From Paraburkholderia xenovorans LB400 (GTDB taxonomy: Bacteria > Pseudomonadota > Gammaproteobacteria > Burkholderiales > Burkholderiaceae): DNA of 64,000 bases. The notes below the pieces were generated by a model. That model worked only from the letters and a program-made list of their open reading frames with translations, had not been told where the DNA came from and ran no database searches. Each line of letters starts with the position of its first letter. Position 1 is the first letter of the stretch. The DNA lies in contig NC_007952.1 in the NCBI RefSeq assembly GCF_000013645.1, positions 1,240,001-1,304,000 on the forward strand. Direction: 5' to 3'. Shown here piece after piece: positions 34,271 through 43,017 of the stretch. The position numbers and the translations under genes were made by a program.

Positions 34271-34423
34271 CTCACGGTTCCCTGTTCGGTGCGCGGGTGT
34301 TGCAACGCAGCAGCAAGTCGATCGGTTGTTTCGATGAAAACGCATCGAAATAACTCGCTTTCAGGCCGCGCCGGTGTTCCTTAAGCTTAACGATGAACAT
34401 AACGTCACTACAAGGAGGAAGAC

Positions 34424-35437
34424 ATGTCGGATGAGCTCGCGGTTCTGGATGACACCACCTGGCAGCACGCGTCGCAGGCACGCATGGAGCCGTTCAGCGG
34501 CCCGATCACGTGGACGTCGGCCAGTCTCACGCCGGATGACGGCATGATCCGTCTGGGCAGCGCCTGCCGGCGCGAACTCGATACGCTCGTCGAAACGCTG
34601 CGGGCCAACCCGTTGCCGATCGTGCTACTGAACGAGCAGGACTTCGAACTCGAGCAGTGCCGCGCGATGATGGCCGAGGCGAAGCAGATGCTGAGCGACG
34701 GGCCGGGATTCGTCATCATCGACAAATTGCCGCTCGACGATTACAGCAAGGACGACGCGAAAAACATATACTGGCTGCTCTCGCAGATGGTGGCGCGCCC
34801 CGTTGCCCAAAGCTGGGACGGCAAGATGGTCTACGACGTACGCGATCAGGGCAAGCCGCCCGGCAATGGCGTGCGGCCTGACGTGACCAATGCCGAGCAG
34901 AATTTTCACACCGACAACAGCTACAACCTCTATCCGCCGGAATACGTGGCGCTGCTGTGCCTGCAGCCGGCGCTGGAGGGCGGCATCAGCAGCGTGGTCA
35001 GCTTTTACACGGTTTATAACCAGATGATCGAGCGGCATCCGGAACTGCTGGCGCGCCTCTATCAGCCGTACATTTTCGACCGTCAGCGCGAGCATGCTCC
35101 GGCCGATCCGAAGCTCATTAGCCATCCTCTGTTTCATCACGAGGACGGTCACCTGCGTTGCCGTTTGTCGCACGTGCATGTGGTAAACGGCTACCGTATG
35201 GCCGGTTCGACGCTCGACGCCGAAGGACTGGAGGCGCTCGAAACACTCGAGGCAGTGATGCGCGAACGCCAGTGGTGCCGCGAGTTCTTCTTCGAGCCGG
35301 GGCAGATCCAGATCGTCGACAATCAGCGCTGTGGACACCGTCGCACGGGTTTCGTCGACTATCCGGAGGCCGAGCGCAAACGCCATCTGGTTCGCCTGTG
35401 GCTGCGCGATGCGGGCCGGCGCTTCTATAACGGCTGA
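34424..35437 (+). CDS. TauD/TfdA-like Fe(II)/2-oxoglutarate-dependent oxygenase
   Basis: 337 residues. The metal triad is visible as His162 and Asp164 (NFHTDNSYN) and a distal His305 (CGHRRTGF), followed by an Arg-rich segment (KRHLVRLWLRD) that binds 2-oxoglutarate in this family. Members hydroxylate or cleave small substrates such as taurine, 2,4-D or clavaminate precursors, releasing succinate and CO2. The start follows AAGGAGGAAG. It is the only gene on this strand between two leftward operons and is divergent from a LysR gene, its probable regulator. The substrate is unknown. Confidence 0.8.
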   Translation: MSDELAVLDDTTWQHASQARMEPFSGPITWTSASLTPDDGMIRLGSACRRELDTLVETLRANPLPIVLLNEQDFELEQCRAMMAEAKQMLSDGPGFVIIDKLPLDDYSKDDAKNIYWLLSQMVARPVAQSWDGKMVYDVRDQGKPPGNGVRPDVTNAEQNFHTDNSYNLYPPEYVALLCLQPALEGGISSVVSFYTVYNQMIERHPELLARLYQPYIFDRQREHAPADPKLISHPLFHHEDGHLRCRLSHVHVVNGYRMAGSTLDAEGLEALETLEAVMRERQWCREFFFEPGQIQIVDNQRCGHRRTGFVDYPEAERKRHLVRLWLRDAGRRFYNG

Positions 35438-35484
35438 GTACGGCGAACCACGCGCGCGCGAACCGGTTTGTGCGCGCGTGAAGA

Positions 35485-37032
35485 TTAGCGTTGCGCGTCT
35501 CGCGGCCCATAGTCGCCGGCCGCAAGGCGGGCAGCCAGTATCTTGCGGTCCACCTTGCCCACCGCCGTTTCCGGCAGCGCATCGACGAAAAAGACTTCGT
35601 GTGGCACATAGATGCGCGAGAGTCGCTCGCGCACGGCGTTCTGGATGAGCTCGACGCTCAACCCGCTCGCCGCTTCATCCGCCACCACGAACGCCACCGG
35701 CACCTCGCCGAGATCGCGTTCGGCCATGCCGACCACGCAGCACGCCGACACCGCCGTGACGCCGACAATCGCGCTTTCGATCAGCAGCGGCGACAGATTC
35801 TCGCCGCCGCGAATGATCACGTCCTTGATGCGGCCCGTGATGTTCAGGTAGCCGTCGTCGTCGAACCGGCCGAGGTCGCCCGTGCGCAGCCAGTTGTCGG
35901 TGACCGCGCGGGCGGTGGCATCCGGCGCGCCCAGATAGCCGCTCATCAGATTCGCGCCGCCGATACAGATTTCGCCCTCGACGCCCGGCGTCGCGCTCAT
36001 GCTGCCGTCGGGCGCGCGCAGCTCGACGGTCTGTCCCGCCAGCACCTTACCGACTGAACCGATGCGGCGTGCCTGCGGCGGATTGAGCGTGCTGGTGCAG
36101 GTCGCTTCCGAGAGTCCGTACGAGACGACCAGCGGGCAACCGAGCTTCGCTTCCACTTCGCGGTGCAGTGTCTCGGTGATCGGCGCCGATCCGCAGCGTG
36201 CCATGCGTAAGCCGGCGAGCGCTTCGGTATCGAACGATTGCGAGAGCATGCGCGAATACATGGTCGGCACGCCGGTGATGATGGTTGGCCGATACGAATT
36301 GAGCAGAGCGGGCATGTCCGCCGCGCGAAAACGCGAACAGAACAGGACGGTGCTTCCGGCCAGTAACGGCGCGAACAACTGGTTGTTCACACCGTTGGTG
36401 TGATAGATCGGCATGACATGCAGCAGGCGGTCCTCGCTGTTCAGCGCGCTCATGTCGATCACGCCGAGGGCGTTATTGAGCAATGCGGCTTGCGTGAGTT
36501 GTACGACCTTGGGCCGGCCGGTACTGCCCGAAGTAAACAGCAGCAGCGCGGGCGTGTCAGGTGCAATCTCCGGCAGCGTGAGCGCGTCGGCTGGGGTTGC
36601 CATGCACAGGGCGTCGAAGGCGAGCGGCGTGCAACCGGGCAGATCGAACGATCCGGCCAGCGCGGCGTTGTCGTCGTCGTACACGAGCCACGCGGCAGCC
36701 GTGGCGGCGACGCGCGCGCGAGCTTCGCCGTCGGCAAGTCTGGGCTCCAGCACGCACGGGCTCAGACCCGCGCGAATCGCGGCGAGCAGTAACAGCACCG
36801 CATCGAGCGAACGGTTCATGCTGATCGCAAGCGCCTCGCCCGGTTTCGCGCCATGCGTCAGCAAACGGCCGGCGAGGGTGCGCGTGCGGGTTTCCAGGTC
36901 CGTATAGCTCAGCGCCCGAGCTTCGTCGCGCAGTGCGGTGAGCCGCTGTGTACCGGGCGTCCGCCAGAAAGTGTCGAAAGCGTCGGCAAGCGTCGTGGGC
37001 CGCCGGGGAGCGTCGAGGATCGTGGGCATCAT
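35485..37032 (-). CDS. AMP-forming acyl-CoA ligase, copy 2
   Basis: 515 residues of the ANL superfamily: LLLFTSGSTGRPKVVQL ATP loop (about residue 165), SYGLSEATCTSTLNP middle motif, LRTGDLGRFDDDGYLNITGR and IKDVIIRGGENLSP in the hinge, and TAVGKVDRKIL at the C-terminal lysine. It is the last gene of a leftward operon with a two-subunit CoA-transferase, a crotonase and a CaiB/BaiF transferase. It differs clearly from the ligase at 30502, so it probably takes another acid. Aromatic or medium-chain acids cannot be told apart from sequence alone. Confidence 0.86.
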   Translation of the reverse strand: MMPTILDAPRRPTTLADAFDTFWRTPGTQRLTALRDEARALSYTDLETRTRTLAGRLLTHGAKPGEALAISMNRSLDAVLLLLAAIRAGLSPCVLEPRLADGEARARVAATAAAWLVYDDDNAALAGSFDLPGCTPLAFDALCMATPADALTLPEIAPDTPALLLFTSGSTGRPKVVQLTQAALLNNALGVIDMSALNSEDRLLHVMPIYHTNGVNNQLFAPLLAGSTVLFCSRFRAADMPALLNSYRPTIITGVPTMYSRMLSQSFDTEALAGLRMARCGSAPITETLHREVEAKLGCPLVVSYGLSEATCTSTLNPPQARRIGSVGKVLAGQTVELRAPDGSMSATPGVEGEICIGGANLMSGYLGAPDATARAVTDNWLRTGDLGRFDDDGYLNITGRIKDVIIRGGENLSPLLIESAIVGVTAVSACCVVGMAERDLGEVPVAFVVADEAASGLSVELIQNAVRERLSRIYVPHEVFFVDALPETAVGKVDRKILAARLAAGDYGPRDAQR

Positions 37033-37039
37033 CGGGGAT

Positions 37040-37786
37040 TTACCTCAGCCTGATCGCGGCGTCGCGTTCGAACTGGCCGTCGGCATCGAGCGCGCGCAGC
37101 GCATCGCGTTCGCGTGCGCTCGGCGGTGGTGTCGGCTCGGCGCCGCGCGTATCGAACGTGAAGCCGGTGCGTTCGCACACTTCGTCGATGCTCACCGCGG
37201 GGTGCCACGATTGCAGCGCAAGACGGTTATCGCGTTTGACGAACACGGCGATCGGCGTGACTACGCCATGCATGCCGCCCCACGATGTCACGAAGTCGAG
37301 TTTCTCGACCAGCGTGCGGCGTGAATGTTCCGTGCGCCACGTGCAGGCGCGCCGTGCGGTAGGCAGCATCACCGCGCCGCCACCGCCGCCCGGCAGACGC
37401 ACTTTCGGGTGCGCCCATGCACCGATGCACGAGTTGTTCGCGCAGCCGGCGCCGTCGATCTGCGCCGCGCCGAGGAAGGTCAGATCCATCCGGCCGCGCG
37501 TGCACAGGTCATAGAAATCCTCATTGGCAAAGATCGAAGCCGAGCCTTCGGCCAGTACCGGATCTGAACTCGAAATCGGGATCTTCGACGGCGACGGATC
37601 CACGCCGCCCGCCACGTTCAGGTACACGAAGTCCCAGTCGTAGGCGCGTTTGGCGAACAGGCAGGCGAGCATCGGCAGCGTGGAATTCACGCCGCTGAAG
37701 GTGATCTCGTTGGGCCGGATGAAGCGCGCGAGATTCGTGACGATGTACGAAAAGCCGGTCCATTCGCCAGCCGTGACTTCAGCCAT
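37040..37786 (-). CDS. Two-subunit CoA-transferase (class I-like), subunit B
   Basis: 248 residues from the ATG at 37786, which overlaps the stop of subunit A by eight bases. Landmarks: ITFSGVNSTLPMLACLFAKR, SSDPVLAEGSASIFANEDFY and PTARRACTWRTEHSRRTLVE. In glutaconate-type CoA-transferases the covalent Glu is near a YESG segment before the SxGDP motif. Here that stretch reads VYLNVAGG and carries no Glu. A similar loss is known in IpdAB-type proteins, which act as CoA-thioester hydrolases rather than transferases. The enzyme may therefore not be a true transferase. Confidence 0.75.
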   Translation of the reverse strand: MAEVTAGEWTGFSYIVTNLARFIRPNEITFSGVNSTLPMLACLFAKRAYDWDFVYLNVAGGVDPSPSKIPISSSDPVLAEGSASIFANEDFYDLCTRGRMDLTFLGAAQIDGAGCANNSCIGAWAHPKVRLPGGGGGAVMLPTARRACTWRTEHSRRTLVEKLDFVTSWGGMHGVVTPIAVFVKRDNRLALQSWHPAVSIDEVCERTGFTFDTRGAEPTPPPSARERDALRALDADGQFERDAAIRLR

Positions 37787-38609
37787 GAGCAAGCTCCGTT
37801 TCGGGTGCGGCGGCCAGATGCGCGGCAAGTGCCTCGTCGCCGTCGGGCAGATACGCCTGAACGGCCGGATAGTCGATTTCATACAGCGGCCAGCAGGAGC
37901 CCGGCCACGCGCCGTTCGGCACGATAGCGAACCGCTCGACCATGAAGTAGGGCACCACGGTCAGTTCGGGTTGCGCGGAGAAATCTTCGTCGGAGATCGT
38001 CTCGGCGACCACCAGGACGCTTTTCGCCGCGCGGCTCATGATGCGGTCCCAGTGATAGGTGCCGGCGATTCTCACATTTCCCGACCGGTCGACGCTCGAC
38101 GCGTGAATCACCGCGTAGTCCGGCGAAATGGCGGGGATGACCCAGGTCTGCTGGCCGCTGCCGTACGGGTCGTCCAGACATTGCCAGTGGTTGATGCGGG
38201 TGAGTTCGCTGCCGTGCAGACCGCCGCACGGCATGAAGGGCACGCCGAACGCCGCGGCGCGCAAACCGGCGGTCAGGCTCGCGCACGCATGCTCTTCCAG
38301 CTTGAGCTCGCCGCGTTCCACAGCGCGCCGGTAGTAGGGCGCGAGGCCGAAATTGCCTTCCATGGCGACGATCCCGCAACGCGTGCGAGTGGCCACGCCG
38401 GCGCGGCTCAGAATGTCGATGTCGTAACCGGGCGACTGCTTGATGATTTCGAGGTCGCGCTTTTTCTGGCGAATCAGTTCGCGCACGAATGCGAACGGTC
38501 CACGATGCAGGAAACTACCGCCAAGCCCGATCGACGCGCCGTCGGGTATGCGTGCCACCATCTCGGCCAGTGACACCTGTTTGTGTTTGTCGGGAAATCC
38601 GGAACCCAT
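37779..38609 (-). CDS. Two-subunit CoA-transferase (class I-like), subunit A
   Basis: 276 residues from the ATG at 38609 (MGSGFPDKHKQVSLAEMVAR); the longer frame upstream lacks family character. It carries PDGASIGLGGSFLHRGPFAF (the CoA-transferase family opening), RCGIVAMEGNFGLAPYYRR and VPFMPCGGLHGSEL, like GctA/IpdA. It forms a complex with subunit B, translated from the overlapping frame. The pair sits between a crotonase and an acyl-CoA ligase, so the substrate is an acyl-CoA intermediate of that operon. Confidence 0.8.
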   Translation of the reverse strand: MGSGFPDKHKQVSLAEMVARIPDGASIGLGGSFLHRGPFAFVRELIRQKKRDLEIIKQSPGYDIDILSRAGVATRTRCGIVAMEGNFGLAPYYRRAVERGELKLEEHACASLTAGLRAAAFGVPFMPCGGLHGSELTRINHWQCLDDPYGSGQQTWVIPAISPDYAVIHASSVDRSGNVRIAGTYHWDRIMSRAAKSVLVVAETISDEDFSAQPELTVVPYFMVERFAIVPNGAWPGSCWPLYEIDYPAVQAYLPDGDEALAAHLAAAPETELAHG

Positions 38610-38649
38610 GTCGTCCTCCGTCTCTTGCGGGTCGGTCTCGGGTTGTCGC

Positions 38650-39396
38650 CTATTTCGCGGCCGGCGTCCTGCCGACCTTGCCTGCGTTGCGATAGGCGTC
38701 AATGCGTTGGTGAATGCCCGGCGCGGCGGCCGAGCGAACCAGTGCCGCAAGATCGGAATCGGGTGTTTCGGCGTCTAGCGCGCGATAGAGCAAGGCGCGG
38801 CTGGCGGCTGTCAATTCGCCGACGCGGGCGAGTGCTTCGGTCACGATCGTCGCATGATTTTCCGGCGACGCGATCTGTTCGATAAAGCCGAGCGCGACGG
38901 CGCGATCCGCGTCGAAGGTTGCCGCTGTTTCCAGAATCCGCCTCGCTTCATGATTGCCGACGATACGCGCGAAGCGCGCCGATCCGAGCACGAGGCCGAA
39001 CTTCAGGCCGGGCATGCGGAACGTCGAACCGGGTGCCGCGACCCGCAGGTTGCATGCTGCGATCAGATCGACGCCCGCGCCGAAGTTGCGGCCGTGCGCG
39101 AACGCAATCGTGAAACAGGGCGACGACGCGATGCGTTGCAGCAGCGTTTCAATACGCACGAAACGCAGCAGCAGATCGCCTTCGCTTTGGCGTTCGACGT
39201 CCGTCATGTCGAAACCGGTGCTGAAGCACCGGCCCTCGCCGTGCAGGGTAAGTATTGGCACTGCTTCGCGCGCGGCGGCCTCGACCGCGTCGAGCAAGGC
39301 GTCGACCAGTTCGGCGGACAACGCGTTCAGTTTGTCCGGGCGCTGGAGCGTGAGCGCCCAGTGCGATTCGCGCTTGTCGATCGACAGGACGCTCAT
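38650..39396 (-). CDS. Enoyl-CoA hydratase (crotonase family), copy 3
   Basis: 248 residues from the ATG at 39396, which overlaps the stop of the CaiB/BaiF gene by four bases (ATGA) and is preceded by GGAGG. Oxyanion-hole segments are GRCFSTGFDMTDVERQ and FAHGRNFGAGVDLIAACNL, with STFRMPGLKFGLVLG in the usual Glu region. There the Pro-Glu of standard hydratases is Pro-Gly, so it may not be an ordinary hydratase. It is a more distant paralogue of the other two crotonases here. It works on an acyl-CoA made by the transferases or ligase of this operon. Confidence 0.83.
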   Translation of the reverse strand: MSVLSIDKRESHWALTLQRPDKLNALSAELVDALLDAVEAAAREAVPILTLHGEGRCFSTGFDMTDVERQSEGDLLLRFVRIETLLQRIASSPCFTIAFAHGRNFGAGVDLIAACNLRVAAPGSTFRMPGLKFGLVLGSARFARIVGNHEARRILETAATFDADRAVALGFIEQIASPENHATIVTEALARVGELTAASRALLYRALDAETPDSDLAALVRSAAAPGIHQRIDAYRNAGKVGRTPAAK

Positions 39397-40547
39397 GCAT
39401 TTACCTCCGTGCTGGCGCGGCTGAGCAGTTCGTCGTTGTGTTCGCCGAGCGCGGGCGGCCGGCGCAGAATCTTTGGCGTCTCGCCGCCGAAGCGCACCGG
39501 CGATACGAAGGTGCGAGTCGACACGCCGTTGGGCAGTTCGACAGGCTGTACCCACTGCATATGTTCGACCTGTTCGTCGGCCAATACTTGCGAATAGGTG
39601 TTGATCGGTGCGCACGGCACGCCGGCGGCACGGAACCGCTCGATCCAGTGCGCCGCGTCATGCTGGCTGAACACCCCTTCTAGCGTAGTGCGCAGTTCGG
39701 TCTGGTGACGCGCGCGGAGTGTCGTTGTGGTGTAGCGCTCGTCTTTCTCCAGCTCCGGCATGCCGATGACTTCGCAAACGCTGCGCCATAGCGCATTGTT
39801 GCCCGCGGCCATGCCGAAGTAGGTATCGCGCGCGGAGAACGCCTGATACGGCGCATTGCGCGGATGCGCGGAGCCGAGTTTGACCGGATCGTTGCCGGTG
39901 CCGAAGTACTCCGAGGTTTGCAACGCGGCGATCCCCAGCGTCGCGCCCAGCATGGGGACGTCGACGTGCGTGCCGACGCCCGTTTCCGCGGCGGCTCGTA
40001 GTGCGGCCGCAATCGAGAAGGCGGCATACAGACCCGCCGAAAAATCGGCGAGCGGCACGCCGCATTTGACAGGCGGGCCTCCCGGATCGCCCGTGATACT
40101 CATGATGCCGCTCATTGCCTGCACGGTCAGATCGAAACCGCCTTCCTGCGAACGCGGGCCGGACTGACCGTAGGCCGAGATCGAGCAGTAGATGAGACGC
40201 GGCACGCGCTGGTGAATTTCCTCGTAGCCGAGGCCGAGGCGCGACATGACACCGGGACGGTTGTTCTCGATCAGCACGTCGGCGCTATCGATCAACCGGC
40301 GGACCTGCTCGACATCACCCGGGTCTTTCAGATCCAGCGTGACCGAGCGTTTGTTGCGATTCAACGACGCAAAATTTTCGCTGTAGCCCTCGGAGATGGG
40401 CGGCCACGCGCGCAGCGTATCGCCGCCATTGGGATGTTCGACCTTGATGACATCTGCGCCCATGTCCCCCAGCAACATGCCGCAAAAAGGTCCCGCGGCG
40501 ACGTTGCAGAACTCGATGACCCTGATTCCTTGAAGAGGCAGATACAT
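39393..40547 (-). CDS. Family III (CaiB/BaiF) CoA-transferase, copy 2
   Basis: 384 residues from the ATG at 40547 (MYLPLQGIRVIEFCNVAAGP). Other landmarks: GDMGADVIKVEHPNGGDTLR, NRNKRSVTLDL and PLADFSAGLYAAFSI, with the Asp that should form the aspartyl-CoA. It moves CoA between acids. It is the first gene of the leftward operon running to 35485, divergent from an IclR gene. The upstream gap holds a near-palindromic site (40668-40701), so IclR control is likely. The acid acceptor is unknown. Confidence 0.87.
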   Translation of the reverse strand: MYLPLQGIRVIEFCNVAAGPFCGMLLGDMGADVIKVEHPNGGDTLRAWPPISEGYSENFASLNRNKRSVTLDLKDPGDVEQVRRLIDSADVLIENNRPGVMSRLGLGYEEIHQRVPRLIYCSISAYGQSGPRSQEGGFDLTVQAMSGIMSITGDPGGPPVKCGVPLADFSAGLYAAFSIAAALRAAAETGVGTHVDVPMLGATLGIAALQTSEYFGTGNDPVKLGSAHPRNAPYQAFSARDTYFGMAAGNNALWRSVCEVIGMPELEKDERYTTTTLRARHQTELRTTLEGVFSQHDAAHWIERFRAAGVPCAPINTYSQVLADEQVEHMQWVQPVELPNGVSTRTFVSPVRFGGETPKILRRPPALGEHNDELLSRASTEVNA

Positions 40548-40869
40548 TGCATGTCCTCGGCTGACAGTTGAACTTGGAACCCTCACACCGGGCTGCGCGG
40601 GCCGCATGACGGCGCGCATTGCCCGATCGCTTCGCGCCATTGTGAAACGAAGGCCGGTGGATGTAAACCAAATTATGAAACGTAAATCCTGAATATTGGG
40701 GAATGCCGGTTTTCTCCAGGTGCCGGCCGGGCCGTTCAGGAAAAGGGTGACGCCATGTCGATGCGCCTCCTGAAGACTTCCGGGAACGTCGGCCATGCAA
40801 GGGAAAAGTCGGACTGGACGCCTGGTGCGGCAGGAGTAAAATGGCAGTTCAATCCCAATTCTTAGGACT
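40548..40869. promoter_or_regulatory. Divergent CaiB / iclR control region
   Basis: The A/T-rich part at 40668-40701 begins CCAAATTATGAAACG and ends CTGAATATTGGGG. Read on the other strand, the right half is CCCCAATATTCAGGA, so the halves form an imperfect inverted repeat. A further copy, CCCAATTCTTAGGAC, abuts the iclR start at 40854-40868, where its AGGA doubles as a close ribosome-binding site. This is a good candidate for an IclR operator pair. Confidence 0.5.
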
Positions 40870-41619
40870 ATGGATAAGACCTTGCTCAAAGGGCTGATGC
40901 TGCTCGAAGCGCTTGCCGATCAGAGCGGCCGACCCGTAACGATCCAGTTGCTGGCGGAGCGAGTCGGCCTGACCAAAAGCAACACGCATCGCACGTTGCA
41001 AACACTGGCTCACGCCGGCTATGCCACGCGTGACGAATCAAGCGGCAACTACCGCAGCACCTTCAAACTGTTCGAACTGGGTGCGAAGCAGATGGCGCAG
41101 GTCGACGTACGCCAGTTCGCGGCCGGGCAGATGCATTCGCTTGCCGAGTTGACTCGTGAAACGGTCCACCTGTCGATCCTCGACGGCGGCGAAGTGATCT
41201 ACGTGGACAAAATCGACAGCCCGCAACCCGTGCGTGCCTACTCGGCGCTCGGCGGCCATGCGCCGGCTTATTGCGTGGCCACTGGAAAGATCCTGCTTGC
41301 CTATAAGGGACCGGAATATGTCGCGCGTCATCTACCCGAACTCGTCGCGCATTCCAAAGCGACCATCACCGATCTGAAAGAGCTGAAGGCGGAACTCGCA
41401 CGTGCGGCGAGCAACGGCTTCGCGATCAATCGTGGCGAGTGGCGCGAGAGTGTCGGTGGCGTCGCGGCGCCGATTTTCGACGCGTTCAATGCACCGATTG
41501 CCGCGATTGGCATCTCGGGCCCGCTTGAACGTCTGAGCGCCAAGCGCATGAAGGAACTCACGCCGGCGGTGCAGGAAGCGGCGTTGAACGTGTCGCGCGC
41601 AATGGGTTATCGCCTGTAG
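40870..41619 (+). CDS. IclR-family transcriptional regulator
   Basis: 249 residues: MDKTLLKGLMLLEALADQSG opening, winged helix-turn-helix (LLAERVGLTKSNTHRTLQTL) at about residues 27-60, then the effector domain (ETVHLSILDGGEVIYVDKID; GHAPAYCVATGKILLAYKG; NRGEWRESVGGVAAPIFD). It is related to the IclR protein at 8712. It is divergent from the CaiB-crotonase-transferase-ligase operon and most likely represses it until an intermediate appears. It marks the right end of the catabolic cluster; beyond it lie gene remnants. Confidence 0.88.
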   Translation: MDKTLLKGLMLLEALADQSGRPVTIQLLAERVGLTKSNTHRTLQTLAHAGYATRDESSGNYRSTFKLFELGAKQMAQVDVRQFAAGQMHSLAELTRETVHLSILDGGEVIYVDKIDSPQPVRAYSALGGHAPAYCVATGKILLAYKGPEYVARHLPELVAHSKATITDLKELKAELARAASNGFAINRGEWRESVGGVAAPIFDAFNAPIAAIGISGPLERLSAKRMKELTPAVQEAALNVSRAMGYRL

Positions 41620-41715
41620 GCGTGGGCCGCCGATTCCGCTTGCAGCCGACGGTCGCCTGAATTCCGGCCGTACAAATGGAGAATGCCGAACGGGCGAGCG
41701 CGAAGCACGCGTTCG

Positions 41716-41905
41716 TCAGAACTTGTGCCGGATGCCGACGACGACCATGTCCTGTGTTCGGGTGGTCGACGGCGCATCCAGGTATAAGGCTGCAACGGCG
41801 TGCGCGCCCGAGACGCGTTGGAAATCGTTGAAAATGAATATATCGGTCCGCTTCGACAGGAAATAGGCCAGGCTCAAGCCGATCGTGTGCCAGTTTCTGC
41901 GTCCC
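41716..41905 (-). pseudogene. Gram-negative porin, C-terminal remnant
   Basis: The leftward frame reads WHTIGLSLAYFLSKRTDIF, then NDFQRVSGAHAVAALYLDAP and ends DMVVVGIRHKF before a stop. This is the classic last two strands of Burkholderiaceae general porins, including the terminal Phe needed for outer-membrane insertion. Everything upstream of about 41905 is missing, replaced by an SDR remnant on the other strand. The fragment is thus the tail of a porin cut by a rearrangement. Confidence 0.75.
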
Positions 41906-41931
41906 GGCGAGACATGGGACGACGCAGGTCC

Positions 41932-42072
41932 CGCTATCTGCCGCAGATTCCTCTGCGCCGGCAGGGCTCGCCTGACGAGATCGCGCAGGCAATCGCGTGG
42001 GTTGCGTCGGACGCGCCGGGTTTCATGACCGGGCAGGTGATAACGATCGACGGTGGGCGTTCGCTGTCCTGA
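41932..42072 (+). pseudogene. Short-chain dehydrogenase/reductase, C-terminal remnant
   Basis: The frame reads YLPQIPLRRQGSPDEIAQAI, then AWVASDAPGFMTGQVITIDG and GRSLS before a stop. This is the universal end of classical SDR enzymes (PLxRxGxPxEIA...YxTGQxxxxDGG). The Rossmann glycine motif and the catalytic Tyr-Lys are absent. It butts against the porin remnant, so a deletion or insertion joined the two ends. Confidence 0.7.
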
Positions 42073-42083
42073 GTTTCGCATTG

Positions 42084-42524
42084 ATGCAATACCGGTTTAA
42101 TCGCGACGCCTTCGAGGCTCGAATCGCGCTGACCAGCGGCGATCTTGAAAAGATCGGACTGTTTCCGGCATGGCTGGCTGTCGCTGCTGGGGCCCAGAAG
42201 CTCACCACAACTGCCAACCCGTGGCTATGGATGCCGGTCGTTCTTGCGGGCTGCTTCTATCTGCTGGCTTTCGTTTTTTCTGACAAGCCTCAGCAGATGA
42301 CTAGGGTTGTCTCGTTGCTTGAACATGTCGTGTCGTACTACGACGACTATCGCTGCGACGGTAAAACGGGCGCCGCGGCGTTGACCGCCAGGTTGTCCGC
42401 GAAGGGCAGATCTCGCGTCCGGCGAAGGCGCGCTCAGGTTGTTCAACGCGTGCCAGATTCACGATGGCCGTACGTCGGCGGACGTACGGCCTCGGGGAAG
42501 CTGCGGGAACAGCATCTGCAGTGA
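42084..42524 (+). CDS. Hypothetical protein with one transmembrane segment
   Basis: 146 residues starting MQYRFNRDAFEARIALTSGD. A single hydrophobic segment (WLWMPVVLAGCFYLLAFVF) lies at about residues 49-67; the tail is basic and low in conserved character. I do not recognise a family. It starts 11 bases after the SDR remnant and precedes a long gene-free stretch. It may be a remnant itself; the last third looks out of frame (Arg-rich). Confidence 0.4.
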   Translation: MQYRFNRDAFEARIALTSGDLEKIGLFPAWLAVAAGAQKLTTTANPWLWMPVVLAGCFYLLAFVFSDKPQQMTRVVSLLEHVVSYYDDYRCDGKTGAAALTARLSAKGRSRVRRRRAQVVQRVPDSRWPYVGGRTASGKLREQHLQ

Positions 42525-43017
42525 TGCCATAAGTCGACCCAGGTCGGCGCCTGTTTGGGCCGGCGAGATCCTTCCGGGGCCGTAGTGGCGGTCGACCGTG
42601 TATTTTGTGTTGTAAGGGGGCTATGCTTACCTAACCAAATAGAATGATGGGACGTGCGCCACGCTTCACCGGGTATCACTGATCGGATTCCGGGAGTGGG
42701 CGAGCTACGTGCCGATATTCGGGTTGCCGCCGACTTTGTTGTGACCGGACCGCGACTCAACCAGCACGCTGAGCAGCGGCGCCCGGATCGCTTGGAACGG
42801 ACAGTGGGACGGGATTCTGACGGGTAAAGTCGGTATATGGCTCACGACTACAGTGTGAGGCGGGGCCGACACAGATTCTTGATTGGATGTGTCACTCGGG
42901 CTGAGGCGTGATAGTGCAGTCGGCTAGTACGAGTCATTGAGTTCACATCGCCATCGAACAGCAACGTTTCAGCAGCGAATGGTAGGGGGCTGCGTGAAGA
43001 ACCAGAAAGGGGATGCG
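42525..43017. other. Gene-free stretch before the defence operon
   Basis: 493 bases with no convincing coding frame and no repeat or insertion-sequence end that I can recognise. Composition falls toward A/T from about 42600. The promoter of the defence operon should lie in its last 150 bases. A ribosome-binding site AAAGGGG is at 43006-43012. Confidence 0.5.

Noticed and set aside
42660..42830. Possible gene fragment in the gap before the defence operon
   Set aside because: Short frames switch without any segment resembling a known family, so it was left as non-coding.
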